Assembly: GCA_015062635.1 (NCBI GenBank)
Contig: SUUF01000004.1
Coordinates: 1 to 33,952, forward strand
Length of the DNA stretch: 33,952 bases
Source: Coriobacteriaceae bacterium
GTDB taxonomy: Bacteria > Actinomycetota > Coriobacteriia > Coriobacteriales > Eggerthellaceae
Direction of reading: 5' to 3'
Made by a program: the position numbers and the translations under genes. Shown piece after piece: positions 9,731 to 18,529 of this stretch (positions within the stretch are counted from its first letter, which is position 1; the number at the start of each line of letters is the position of its first letter). A model generated the notes under the pieces. That model was not told the DNA's origin, ran no database searches, and saw only the letters and a program-made list of their open reading frames with translations.

Positions 9731-10456
9731 GTGTCGGTTCCGGTAATTGACATACGCAACGTCCATCGCATCTATGAGTCGGCGGCGGGCTACACGCATG
9801 CCCTTCGCGGTATCACGCTGCGTGTGGAGCGCGGCGAGTTCCTGTGCATCATGGGACCTTCTGGCTCGGGGAAATCGACGCTCATGAACCTGCTGGGCTG
9901 CCTCGATACTCCGACTTCGGGGACGTATAAGCTCGAGGGGCTCGACATATCGACGCTTGACGATGATGAACTGGCGGAACTGCGTGCCACCCGGCTCGGA
10001 TTCGTGTTCCAGAGCTTTAACCTGCTGCCGCGGGCGACCGTGCTGCGCAACGTCATCCTTCCGCTGACGTATACCGATGTGCCGCCTGCTGAACGACGCA
10101 AGCGCGCCGAAGAGGCGCTGGCGGCCGTGGGCTTGCCAGCAGGCTTCTTCGACCATCGGTCGAACGAGCTTTCCGGCGGTCAGATGCAGCGCGTGGCCAT
10201 CGCACGCGCCTTGGTGAACGACCCGGCCGTGGTGCTTGCCGACGAGCCGACGGGCAACCTCGACTCCGCGACGGGACAGATGGTGCTGCGCACGTTCAAG
10301 CGGCTCAGCGAAGAGGGGAAGACCGTCGTGCTCATCACGCACGATCCGGAAGTAGCCGATTGGGCGGATCGCACCGTGCATATTCGCGATGGGCGCCTGC
10401 TCACCGATGAGCAGGAGCAAGAGATTCTGGCAACGGGGATGCGAGGCCGCACATGA
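9731..10456 (+). CDS. MacB/LolD-type ABC transporter ATP-binding protein
   Basis: This is the cytoplasmic ATPase of the exporter. The 241-residue protein has all ABC motifs: Walker A GPSGSGKST (42-50), Q-loop Q94 in FVFQSFNLLP, the signature LSGGQ (147-151), Walker B VVLADEPTGNLD (167-178) and the switch His in LITHDPE. The FQSFNLLP and DEPTGNLD wording is typical of the MacB/LolD/FtsE group, which works with FtsX-like permeases. The start is GTG 9731, three bases after the fusion-protein stop, with GAGGGG before it. Its end overlaps the permease start in an ATGA junction, so the two proteins are made together. Confidence 0.93.
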   Translation: MSVPVIDIRNVHRIYESAAGYTHALRGITLRVERGEFLCIMGPSGSGKSTLMNLLGCLDTPTSGTYKLEGLDISTLDDDELAELRATRLGFVFQSFNLLPRATVLRNVILPLTYTDVPPAERRKRAEEALAAVGLPAGFFDHRSNELSGGQMQRVAIARALVNDPAVVLADEPTGNLDSATGQMVLRTFKRLSEEGKTVVLITHDPEVADWADRTVHIRDGRLLTDEQEQEILATGMRGRT

Positions 10457-11670
10457 GGATTGCCGATCTTGCATATGAAACGGTATCGGCCCTCGATGCG
10501 AATCGCGGTCGCAGCTTGCTCACCGTGCTCGGCATCGTCATCGGCATCAGCGCGGTCATCGCGATGGTGTCGCTTATCGGCGGCGTGAAGCAATCGCTCG
10601 TGGGGCAGCTCGGCCTCTCGCAGGCGCGGTTGGTGAGCATAAGCGTGTATTATGGCCGCGATATGACGCTCGATGACGTACAGGCTATGGGCAACGAGCT
10701 CGATGCCGATTACGATTTCGTGATTCCCATCGTCTACGGCAGCTCAGAGGTGTCATCGGGCACCGAGAAAGCCGACGGCCAATGCATCGGCGTGTATCCG
10801 GAATATGCCGAGGCCATGAACCTGAATCTGGTGCAGGGGCGTTTCTTCAGCCAGAAAGAGGCGGATGAAGGGGCGCTTGCCGTGGTGCTCGACCAGAATT
10901 CCGTGAAGCTGCTCTTCGGGAAGCCCGATGAACAGGTCGTGGGCAAGGGCATACGCGTCGGTAGCGTCGAATACACCATCGTGGGCGTCGTCGAAACGTC
11001 ATCCGTATCGTGGGGCGGCGACACGGTGAGCTTCTTCGTCCCGTATAAAACCTGCACGCAGCGCCTCAACACCTGGTCGCAGGTCGACCAGGTATACGGT
11101 TTGGCGGTAGAGGATTCCGACATGGAGGCCGTGGCGAAGCGCACCGAGAATTGGCTCGCAAAGCGGTTCCAGATTCCCGACGACGAACGCGAAGACTCGA
11201 TTTACGTCCAGACGATGCAATCGATCATCGACGAGCTTAACGCCACGATGATGTCCTTCCAGGTGCTCATGACGGCCGTGGCCTCGATTTCCCTGGTGGT
11301 TGGCGGCATCGGTATCATGAACATGATGCTGACGAACGTGACTGAGCGCATCCGCGAGATCGGCTTGCGCAAGGCGCTCGGAGCCCGGCGCCGCGACATC
11401 ACGCGGCAGTTCCTGTTGGAATCGGTGTGCCTGACCCTTGCCGGCGGCATCATCGGCATCGCATTGGGCTATGTGAGCGCCTATGCCCTGGGAGGGGTTG
11501 CCGGCGGCGCCCTCGGCGGCGAGGAGGGAACGGCGGTCGTCCCGGTCATCGACCCGCAATCGGTGCTGCTCGTCGCTGGCATTTGCGTCGCCATCGGCAT
11601 CGCATTCGGCTACTATCCCGCACGTCGCGCCGCCAAGCTCGACCCGGTCGAGGCCCTGCGTTACCAATAG
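10453..11670 (+). CDS. MacB/FtsX-type ABC transporter permease
   Basis: This is the membrane subunit of the exporter. The 405-residue protein has one N-terminal membrane helix (about 22-44), a large extracytoplasmic domain (about 45-265, MacB periplasmic-core type), and three C-terminal helices forming the FtsX domain. The conserved stretch GGIGIMNMMLTNVTERIREI and the following GLRKALGARRRDI are the family hallmark, and the C-terminus PARRAAKLDPVEALRYQ is almost a consensus ending. It starts inside the stop of the ATPase gene (ATGA). With no outer membrane expected here, the complex probably works as a two-membrane-face pump or mechanotransmitter without TolC. Its substrate could be a peptide or a drug and cannot be read from sequence. 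Confidence 0.92.
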   Translation: MRIADLAYETVSALDANRGRSLLTVLGIVIGISAVIAMVSLIGGVKQSLVGQLGLSQARLVSISVYYGRDMTLDDVQAMGNELDADYDFVIPIVYGSSEVSSGTEKADGQCIGVYPEYAEAMNLNLVQGRFFSQKEADEGALAVVLDQNSVKLLFGKPDEQVVGKGIRVGSVEYTIVGVVETSSVSWGGDTVSFFVPYKTCTQRLNTWSQVDQVYGLAVEDSDMEAVAKRTENWLAKRFQIPDDEREDSIYVQTMQSIIDELNATMMSFQVLMTAVASISLVVGGIGIMNMMLTNVTERIREIGLRKALGARRRDITRQFLLESVCLTLAGGIIGIALGYVSAYALGGVAGGALGGEEGTAVVPVIDPQSVLLVAGICVAIGIAFGYYPARRAAKLDPVEALRYQ

Positions 11671-11706
11671 GGCAGCCGAATGCCGTGGACGCCATGCGTG
11701 CGACCG

Positions 11707-11736
11707 GGCACATGGCATGATTTGGCTCCGTGTGCC
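11707..11736 (+). terminator. possible terminator after the exporter operon
   Basis: A 9-bp stem with one G-T pair (11707-11715 with 11728-11736) closes a 12-base loop, 36 bases after the permease stop. No T-run follows, so termination is uncertain. The rest of the 214-base gap before dnaE shows no clear promoter. Confidence 0.35.
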
Positions 11737-11884
11737 GTGCGCCCTCGTATTCTCCACAGTATGTTCGCTACCGCCGTGGGTGGGGTGTTGGTAAGATACC
11801 AGTCGAGCAAACAACAGCATCCAGAAGCGCACATCATTCAAACGCACGAGGTTTCGGGTGCCCAAGCGATAGGCAAGGCACGGC

Positions 11885-14800
11885 ATGGCATTCGTTCATT
11901 TGCACAACCATACGGAGTATTCCCTGCTCGACGGAGCGACCCATGTGTACGACATGGTGCTCAAGGCAGCGCAGTGCGGCATGCCGGCGGTGGCAATCAC
12001 CGACCATGGCGTGATGTCGGGCGTGCCCGAGCTCGCCGATGCCGTCGAAAAGGTCGAGAAGAAGACCGGCGTGCGCGTGAAGCCCATCTACGGCTGCGAG
12101 ATCTACTTCACCACCGACAGCGAGCTCAAACGCGAGGGCAAGCCGCCGCTGTACCACATGATCCTGCTCGCGAAGACGAACGAGGGATATCACAACCTCG
12201 TGCGCCTGGTGAGCGAATCGCATGTGGACAATTTCTACTACAAACCGCGCACGACCTTCGAGATGCTGCAGAAGTACAGCGCGGGCCTCATCGCCACGAG
12301 CGCGTGCGTCGCGGGCATCATCCCGCGCCTGCTCGACAACCGCCAATACGAGGATGCGGTGATGTGGGCGCGCAAGTTTGCCGACGTGTTCGAGCCGGGC
12401 GACTTCTACATCGAGCTGCAGGACCAGGGCATCATCACCGATTCGGGCATGACGCAGCACGATTTGAACGTGCAGCTGTCGAAGGTCGCCGCCGAGGCGG
12501 GGTTGAAGACGGTTGCCACGAACGATTTCCATTACCTGAATCGCGAAGACGCGAGCAAGCAGGACCTCATGCTGTGCATCGGCACCGGCAGCAAGCTCGA
12601 CGATGCGAACCGCATGCGGTTCTCGAACGACGAGTTCTACATGAAGACCGAAGAGGAGATGCGCGAGGCGCTGAAGGATTTCCCCGAAGCGTGCGACACG
12701 ACGGTCGAGATTGCCGATAAATGCGACGTCGTGCTCGAGCGCGACTCCATCTTGCCGAAATTCCCGCTGCCCGAAGGCGAGACCGAGGAGAGTTGGTTCA
12801 GATACCAGATCGAGCAAGGTCTCGTGCGCCGGTATGGCGAAGACTGGGAAAACGTGGTCATCAACGGCATCTCAGTCAAGGAACGGTACGAGCACGAAGC
12901 CGGCATCATCATCAAGCAGGGCTTCCCCGCGTACTTCCTCATCGTGCAGGAATACATCATGTGGGCGAAGAACAACGGCATCGGCGTCGGGCCGGGCCGT
13001 GGTTCGGCCGCCGGCTCCCTCGTGGCATACGCGATGGGCATCACCGACCTCGACCCGTTGCCGAACGGCCTGCTGTTCGAGCGCTTCCTTTCCGAAGAGC
13101 GTGTCGAGATGCCCGATATCGACGTCGACTTCGACGATAAGCACCGCCAGGACGTCATCGACCACGTGCGCGAGGTGTACGGCGAAGACCATGTCTCGGG
13201 CGTTATCACCTTCGGCAAGCTGCAGGCGAAGAATGCGGTGCGCGATGCCGCGCGCGTGATGGACGAGCCCTACAGCGTGGGCGACCGCATCTGCAAGATG
13301 ATCGGCAACGACCTGGGTATTACCATCGACCAGGCAATCGAGAAGAATCCCGACCTGAAGCAGGCGTACGAGACCGAAGAGGAGATCGCCGCCGTTATCG
13401 ACGCGGCACGTTCCATCGAGGGCAACGTGCGCAACGAGGGTGTGCATGCCTGTGCCACCATCATCTGCCGCGACCCGATGAGCGAGCACGTGCCCATGAA
13501 GCGCGACACGAAGGGCGGCGGCATCATCACGCAATACGATGGTCACTACACGCCCGACCTGGGCTTGCTGAAGATGGACTTCCTCGGCTTGCGCACCCTG
13601 GGCGTCATCACCGGTGCCTGCAACAACATCAAGGAGCGCTTCGGCATCGAGATTCGCCCCGACGACATCCCGCTTGACGACCAGAAGGCGTTCGACCTGA
13701 TGTGCGGCGGCAACATGGACGGCCTGTTCCAGGTGGAAAGCGCCCTGTATGTGACGCTGTTCGCGCGCATGAAGCCGCGGCAGTTCAGCGATATCGTCGC
13801 CTCCATCGCGCTTAACCGTCCGGGCCCGCTGCAGAACGGCTTCGTGGACGACTACGTCGACGTGGTGTCGGGCCGCAAGCCGGCGCATTACTATGACGAG
13901 CGCTTGCGCCCCATCCTCGAGGAGACCTACGGCACCATCGTCTACCAAGAGCAGTTGATGCAGATTTCGATGGCGATGTCGGGCTTCTCGCCGGGCAAGG
14001 CCGACAAGCTGCGCAAGGCCATGGGCAAGAAGAAGATCGACATCATGAACGCCCTGGAAGACGACTGGAACCAGGGTGCGGTCGATAACGGCTATTCGCT
14101 CGAGGTGGCGCAGAAGATTTGGAGCGACGCGAAGAAGTTCGCCGAGTATGCGTTCAACAAATCGCATTCGGCATGCTATGCGGTGCTCGTGATGCGCACG
14201 GCCTACCTGAAGGCGCACTACCCCTATGAGTTCATGGCCGCGGTGCTCACCAGCTACATGGGCAACAACGACCGTCTTACCCAATATGTGTCGAGCTGCA
14301 ACCGCAGCAACATCCCGGTATTACCGCCCGACATCAACTCGTCGAACCTGGAATTCACGCCCACCGACGAGGGCGTGCGTTTCGGCTTGGCCGGCGTGCG
14401 CGGCGTGGGCGAGAAGGTGGTCGAGGCCATCGTGGCCGAGCGCAAGGCGAACGGCCCCTACACCTCGCTGCATGATTTCGTCGAGCGCCTCGATTCCAAG
14501 GTGTATAACCGCAAGACGCTTGAAGCGCTCATCAAGGCCGGCGCGTTCGATTCGACCGGCTACACGCGCAAGCAGCTGATGTATTTCATCGACGAGACGA
14601 CGATGCTCGAGTCGGCGGCGAAGCGCCAGCGCGACCGCATGTCCGGGCAGGGCAGCATCTTCGACATGTTCGCCGATGAGGGCATCGACTCGGGCATGGG
14701 CGAAGAAGTGCCGCCGCCCGATGGCGTGGAGTGGGAGCGCCGCACGCTGCTCGCCTTCGAGAAGGAAATCCTCGGCATCTTCGTGTCGGACCATCCGCTG

Positions 14801-15376
14801 AACCCCTACAAGAACGCGCTCGCGCGTTTGGCGAAGAACAGCCTCGCCGAACTGGTCGCGCGCGGCAAGGACGTGAAGAACGGCACGTTCGCGGGCATGA
14901 TATCGGGTGTTTCCACGCGTATGACCAAACGCAACACGAAGATGTCGATGTTCACGCTCGAAGACACGACCGGCCATGTGGAATGCATCTGCTTCAACTA
15001 CGACGACAATGCCGAGGCTATCCAGGAAGACGCGATCGTGTCGATCAAGGGCAAGTTCGAGGTGAGCGACCGCGGCAGCCAGATCGTGGCATACGAGGTG
15101 AACCCCATCGAGCTTTCCGAAGCCGATGCGAACCGCGCGCCCGATAAGCTGAAGATCTCGATTCCCGCACGTGATTTCAACCAGAACGTGTCGATGAACC
15201 TGAGCCGTATCTTGAAGAAGTACCCCGGGCATGACGGTGCCGAGCTGTTCGTCACGCAAAGCGACGGCCGTCGTTTCCGCGCGGAGCTTCCGATGGCGGT
15301 CGATTCCCATAACCCGCTGCTGCTGTCTGAGATCTCGAGCTTGCTCGGCGGGACGCAGTGGCGTTCGGCATCGTAG
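11885..15376 (+). CDS. dnaE: DNA polymerase III alpha subunit
   Basis: This is the replicative DNA polymerase. The 1163-residue protein is of DnaE type and normal length. Domains in order: PHP domain beginning HLHNHTEYSLLDGA (5-18) and including TNDFHYL; the polymerase core with GPGRGSAAGS (around 370) and the catalytic aspartates D411 and D413 in PDIDVDFDD; the fingers and helix-hairpin-helix region (FGLAGVRGVGEKVVEAI); then an OB fold (FAGMISGVSTRMTKRNTKM) and a C-terminal tau-binding region. The PHP metal ligands look intact, as in mycobacterial DnaE1 and unlike the degenerate E. coli PHP, so proofreading may lie in this domain. The ATG at 11885 has only a weak AGGCAAGG ribosome site, but the protein begins exactly where the family does. 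Confidence 0.97.
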   Translation: MAFVHLHNHTEYSLLDGATHVYDMVLKAAQCGMPAVAITDHGVMSGVPELADAVEKVEKKTGVRVKPIYGCEIYFTTDSELKREGKPPLYHMILLAKTNEGYHNLVRLVSESHVDNFYYKPRTTFEMLQKYSAGLIATSACVAGIIPRLLDNRQYEDAVMWARKFADVFEPGDFYIELQDQGIITDSGMTQHDLNVQLSKVAAEAGLKTVATNDFHYLNREDASKQDLMLCIGTGSKLDDANRMRFSNDEFYMKTEEEMREALKDFPEACDTTVEIADKCDVVLERDSILPKFPLPEGETEESWFRYQIEQGLVRRYGEDWENVVINGISVKERYEHEAGIIIKQGFPAYFLIVQEYIMWAKNNGIGVGPGRGSAAGSLVAYAMGITDLDPLPNGLLFERFLSEERVEMPDIDVDFDDKHRQDVIDHVREVYGEDHVSGVITFGKLQAKNAVRDAARVMDEPYSVGDRICKMIGNDLGITIDQAIEKNPDLKQAYETEEEIAAVIDAARSIEGNVRNEGVHACATIICRDPMSEHVPMKRDTKGGGIITQYDGHYTPDLGLLKMDFLGLRTLGVITGACNNIKERFGIEIRPDDIPLDDQKAFDLMCGGNMDGLFQVESALYVTLFARMKPRQFSDIVASIALNRPGPLQNGFVDDYVDVVSGRKPAHYYDERLRPILEETYGTIVYQEQLMQISMAMSGFSPGKADKLRKAMGKKKIDIMNALEDDWNQGAVDNGYSLEVAQKIWSDAKKFAEYAFNKSHSACYAVLVMRTAYLKAHYPYEFMAAVLTSYMGNNDRLTQYVSSCNRSNIPVLPPDINSSNLEFTPTDEGVRFGLAGVRGVGEKVVEAIVAERKANGPYTSLHDFVERLDSKVYNRKTLEALIKAGAFDSTGYTRKQLMYFIDETTMLESAAKRQRDRMSGQGSIFDMFADEGIDSGMGEEVPPPDGVEWERRTLLAFEKEILGIFVSDHPLNPYKNALARLAKNSLAELVARGKDVKNGTFAGMISGVSTRMTKRNTKMSMFTLEDTTGHVECICFNYDDNAEAIQEDAIVSIKGKFEVSDRGSQIVAYEVNPIELSEADANRAPDKLKISIPARDFNQNVSMNLSRILKKYPGHDGAELFVTQSDGRRFRAELPMAVDSHNPLLLSEISSLLGGTQWRSAS

Positions 15377-15388
15377 GCGGGGCAAAGC

Positions 15389-15416
15389 GCGGGTCGCGGG
15401 TGCACCCCCGACCCGC
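15389..15416 (+). terminator. long GC hairpin between dnaE and truA
   Basis: An 8-bp outer stem (15389-15396 with 15409-15416), one C-C mismatch and a 3-bp inner stem close a TGCA loop, 13 bases after the dnaE stop. There is no T-run. It may be a partial terminator or an mRNA-stabilising hairpin, since truA follows at once with its own ribosome site. Confidence 0.5.
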
Positions 15417-15448
15417 ACCTGGCGTAATACCGACGGAAAGGACGGCTG

Positions 15449-16900
15449 GTGAACGGTTCTGCTGCCATAGATAGCATGCACGTCGATACGACGGGCATCG
15501 ATGCGCAATTGGCGGTGGTGCTGTCGTATGACGGGTCGTCGTTTTCCGGCTATGCGCGTCAACCGGGGCAGCGTACCGTTCAGGGCAACCTCGAGCAGGC
15601 GTTTTCGCTCGCGTTGCGCCGGCCGGTGGAAGTGGTGTGCGCTGGGCGGACCGATGCCGGCGTGCATGCGCGTGCCCAGGTGGTGAGCTTCCCCATTACG
15701 CGAGATGAGGCTGAAGGGCGCAACCTGTTCAAGCTGAAGCGTTCCTTCCAGGCGCTCACCGACGACGACATCACCATCCAGACGCTTGCGGTGATGCCGC
15801 CTGATTTCTCGGCGCGGTTCTCCGCTATCGAGCGCGAATACCGTTACCTTGTGATGCCGGGCGGGCGCCATCCGCTGTTCCTGCGCGACTGGTGCTGGGA
15901 TGCGCGGCGCGAGCTCGACGTGGACGCCATGAACGAGGCGGCGTCGTACCTGGTGGGCGAGCATGATTTTAAGAGCTTCTGCCTGGCGGCATCGGCCGAG
16001 GGCAAGAACACGGTGCGCACGCTGCGCGAGGTGCGTGTGGTGCCGGTGAACGTGATGGGCGAGGATGCCCTGAGCATCCGCGTGACGGGCACGGCCTTCC
16101 TCCATTCCATGGTGCGCTCCATCGTGGGCACGCTTGTGATGGTGGGCTCGGGGCTGCGCGAGCCCGTGTGGGTGCAGGAGGTGCTGCAGGCGTGCGATAG
16201 GCGTGCGGCGGGCGAGAACGCGCCGGCGTGCGGGCTCGTCTTTTGGCGGGTTTCGTATTGCGGTGGGGTGCCTTGTTATGAGCGTGACGGGGCGTTGGAG
16301 CTTGACAACCTTTCCCGGGGGACCGGGGGAGGGGATGTCATGCTCAAACAGTCCTCGCTTGGTGAAAGCGCCGCCGGCGCTTTCAGTCGCTGCGGAACTG
16401 CGCGTGACATCCCCTCCCCCGGTCCTGGGGGCGAGAACAATGCTGCGAACGATCGGGGCAAAACCGAGATGCCCCAATCCGACTCAGGGATAACGCGTCA
16501 GGATGTGCTGGTGGCTGAGGCTGCCATCGATGTGCTTGAAAAAGGCGAAGAGAGGCGTGGTGAAACGGAGTCTCGTGATGGAACGGTTTCTGATAAGGGG
16601 TTTTCCGAGTCTGTTTTGACTGCGCCGCTGCCAGAAGCGGTAATCGAGGCCGCGAACCGGCCGGGACCGAAGGGCTCGATGCGGGTGAACGAGGTGTCTG
16701 GACCGGCCATGCCGGCGGCGCCGCGCACGCGCAAGATCAAGCCCGCCGACCCGCAGCCGGCTGAAGGCGAGGTTTCCATCAGCTTCGAGGTGCATCGCGA
16801 TTCCGCGGCCACGCGTGCGGCCAAGGCCCAGAAAGCGCAGAAGGCCGAAAAGGGCGGATTCTTCCGCGGCTTGTTTGGAAAGGGTGGAAAGGATGCGTAA
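15449..16900 (+). CDS. truA: tRNA pseudouridine synthase A with long C-terminal tail
   Basis: TruA makes pseudouridine at positions 38-40 of the tRNA anticodon arm. Residues 1 to about 270 are a complete TruA: the catalytic aspartate D69 in CAGRTDAGVHA, the IEREYRYLV strand, the HDFKSFC motif, FLHSMVRSIVGTLV, and the usual end near VFWRVSY. The start is GTG 15449, with GGAAAGGA eight bases ahead. The protein then runs on to 483 residues, about 210 more than normal. Residues about 291-326 are encoded by a palindromic element. The rest is low-complexity and partly less GC-rich, and ends in an Ala/Lys/Gln-rich stretch followed by GFFRGLFGKGGKDA. The tail has no recognisable domain; it could come from read-through into a spacer or from fusion with a small gene. 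Confidence 0.9.
   Translation: MNGSAAIDSMHVDTTGIDAQLAVVLSYDGSSFSGYARQPGQRTVQGNLEQAFSLALRRPVEVVCAGRTDAGVHARAQVVSFPITRDEAEGRNLFKLKRSFQALTDDDITIQTLAVMPPDFSARFSAIEREYRYLVMPGGRHPLFLRDWCWDARRELDVDAMNEAASYLVGEHDFKSFCLAASAEGKNTVRTLREVRVVPVNVMGEDALSIRVTGTAFLHSMVRSIVGTLVMVGSGLREPVWVQEVLQACDRRAAGENAPACGLVFWRVSYCGGVPCYERDGALELDNLSRGTGGGDVMLKQSSLGESAAGAFSRCGTARDIPSPGPGGENNAANDRGKTEMPQSDSGITRQDVLVAEAAIDVLEKGEERRGETESRDGTVSDKGFSESVLTAPLPEAVIEAANRPGPKGSMRVNEVSGPAMPAAPRTRKIKPADPQPAEGEVSISFEVHRDSAATRAAKAQKAQKAEKGGFFRGLFGKGGKDA
16319..16426. mobile_element. MITE/REP-like palindromic element inside the truA reading frame
   Basis: The outer arms are perfect inverted repeats of 20 bases (16321-16340 with 16405-16424). 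They extend with wobble pairs to 16319-16343 and 16402-16426. At the centre is an 11-bp perfect hairpin (16363-16373 with 16375-16385, one-base spacer); the sequence between pairs imperfectly. The whole is about 108 bases, 36 codons, and keeps the truA frame open. It has no transposase, so it could only have been moved by one acting in trans, as for MITEs and REP elements. Coding insertions of palindromic elements are known from Rickettsia. The exact ends are uncertain because G/C runs flank both sides. Only this copy was noticed in the window. Confidence 0.65.
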
Positions 16901-17111
16901 GCCCAGCGACTACGCGCATCCCTTCGGCGCGTCCGCGCCGTCCCACTGGGAGGATATCCCCTTGTTCGAGGGCGAGCTCGTGGAAGAGGAGCCACCGCGT
17001 GAGCCCATGGAGCTTGCGACGTTTCGCCTGCTCTACGAGTCCAAGCACATCTGCCTGTTCGAAACGCGAGACGGCCACATCACTGCCGTGGCGGTTGACC
17101 GTTTGGCTTAA
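16893..17111 (+). CDS. small protein of unknown function downstream of truA
   Basis: This is a 72-residue protein I do not recognise. The start at 16893 overlaps the last eight bases of truA and has GGTGGAAAGG directly upstream, so it is likely translated with truA. The N-terminal half is acidic and Pro-rich (HWEDIPLFEGELVEEEPPREP, about 19-39). The C-terminal half looks like a small folded unit, with hydrophobic strands in FRLLYESKHICLFETRDGHITAVAV. There is no signal peptide or membrane helix, and the single Cys is not part of a motif. The good ribosome site and the sensible amino acid composition argue that it is real. Confidence 0.6.
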   Translation: MRKPSDYAHPFGASAPSHWEDIPLFEGELVEEEPPREPMELATFRLLYESKHICLFETRDGHITAVAVDRLA

Positions 17112-17115
17112 ACAG

Positions 17116-17153
17116 CTTTGAATGTTCCGGATGCGGCATACGCCGCCCCAAAG
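17116..17153. terminator. possible bidirectional terminator between convergent genes
   Basis: A 5-bp stem GCGGC/GCCGC (17133-17137 with 17142-17146, loop ATAC) is enclosed by CTTTG at 17116-17120 and CAAAG at 17149-17153. It lies in the 46-base gap between the plus-strand small ORF and the minus-strand MFS gene, where a shared terminator would be expected. Confidence 0.4.
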
Positions 17154-17157
17154 TGTA

Positions 17158-18408
17158 TTACCCCAGCTTGTTGTAGAAATGCTTGCAGGCGAAGACGAGC
17201 GCGATGCCGACGAGCGATAGGGCGCCGGCGGTCGTGAATGCGGGCAGGTAGTTGCCGGCCGTCTCGATGGCGGTAGCTGCGGCGAGCGGGCCGATGAACG
17301 ACGCGGTGGTGTAGCCCGCATAGACGAACGAGTAGTTCTGGCCGAAATTCGCGGAACCGAACGCATCGCCCACAATGGCGGGTACGACGGTGAGGGTGCC
17401 GCCAAAGCAGGCGCCCACGACGCACACGCTCGCAAGGAAGGGAACGAATGACGTGGCCTGCGGCATGATCAGGAACATCACGATGGCGTTCAGGCCGAGC
17501 GCGATGAGCAGGGTGTTGAAACGTCCGATATGGTCGGATGCGGCGCCGAAGCCGAAGCGTCCCAGCGTGCTGCCGACGGCGAGCACGGCCACCATGATGG
17601 CGCCTTCACCCGCGGTGAGCCCGGCGAGCTCCTGGCCGATGTTCGAGGCATGGCCGGTGATCATGAGGCCGCTTGTCACGGCGGTCATGTACATCAGGAA
17701 CAGGCAGTAGAAGAGTGGCGTGCGCACCATCTGGCCTGCCGAATAGTTCACCTGGCGCGTGGGGGCGGGCGCGTTGCTTGCTGCGGCGTCCGGGGTGCCT
17801 GCGGCCTTGCCGCCCGGCGCCCAATCCGGGGGCGGCGTCTGCAGCAGGTTGGAGAACACGAGGTAGATGACGATCCAGATGACGCCCACGATATGGAAGG
17901 CCATCTGCACGTCGAACGCCTCGATGAGGAAGTTGCCCAGCGGCGCGAAGATGATGGAGCTCATACCGATGGCGCCGATGCAAATGCCGTTTGCAAAGCC
18001 GCGGCGGTCGGGGAACCACTTGATGACCACGGCCACGATGGTGTTATACAGGAACCCGTTGCCCAGGCCGGCCAGGCCGCTGAAGCACAGGTAGAGCATC
18101 GGCAGGTTGTCGGCGAAGCCCGTGAGGAACCATCCCAGGCCGAACAGCATGCCGCTGCCGAGCACGATGCGGCGCGATTCCATGCGGTTTTGCAGCCAGC
18201 CCGCGATGATGCTGCCCACCAGCGACATGAACATGAACAGCGAATACACGAGCGAAACCTCGGATGCGCTGTACCCGAACTGCGCCATGAGGGGCTTGTT
18301 GAAGATGCTCCACATGTAGATGGCGCCAGTTCCCATGGCGGTGAAGGCACCCGCTGCCAGGATGATGGTGCGGGAATGGGTGCGGGTCGAACGTTGCAGC
18401 GGTTCCAT
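17158..18408 (-). CDS. OFA-family (oxalate/formate antiporter-like) MFS transporter
   Basis: This is a 416-residue major facilitator with twelve predicted membrane helices. The family marks are a glycine-rich first helix (LAAGAFTAMGTGAIYMWSIF), the helix 2-3 loop, VVIKWFPDRRGFANGICIGAIG, and a cytoplasmic Pro/Ala-rich loop in the middle (PPPDWAPGGKAAG). OFA carriers move small carboxylates, for example formate/oxalate exchange in Oxalobacter, but most members have no known substrate. The start at 18408 is chosen because GGAAGGAT (plus-strand 18414-18421) lies at the right distance. A GTG seven codons earlier (18429) has no ribosome site. It is divergent from the NSS transporter across an AT-rich control region. 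Confidence 0.85.
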   Translation of the reverse strand: MEPLQRSTRTHSRTIILAAGAFTAMGTGAIYMWSIFNKPLMAQFGYSASEVSLVYSLFMFMSLVGSIIAGWLQNRMESRRIVLGSGMLFGLGWFLTGFADNLPMLYLCFSGLAGLGNGFLYNTIVAVVIKWFPDRRGFANGICIGAIGMSSIIFAPLGNFLIEAFDVQMAFHIVGVIWIVIYLVFSNLLQTPPPDWAPGGKAAGTPDAAASNAPAPTRQVNYSAGQMVRTPLFYCLFLMYMTAVTSGLMITGHASNIGQELAGLTAGEGAIMVAVLAVGSTLGRFGFGAASDHIGRFNTLLIALGLNAIVMFLIMPQATSFVPFLASVCVVGACFGGTLTVVPAIVGDAFGSANFGQNYSFVYAGYTTASFIGPLAAATAIETAGNYLPAFTTAGALSLVGIALVFACKHFYNKLG

Positions 18409-18529
18409 CGGCAATCCTTCCATGCTCACTTGCAGTGGCTAAGACTGTACGATAATTCGAGGATGAATTTGAGTATTAAACCATTGGCATCTCTATAGGT
18501 TAGTGGATATTCGATAAAGAGCCTGAATA

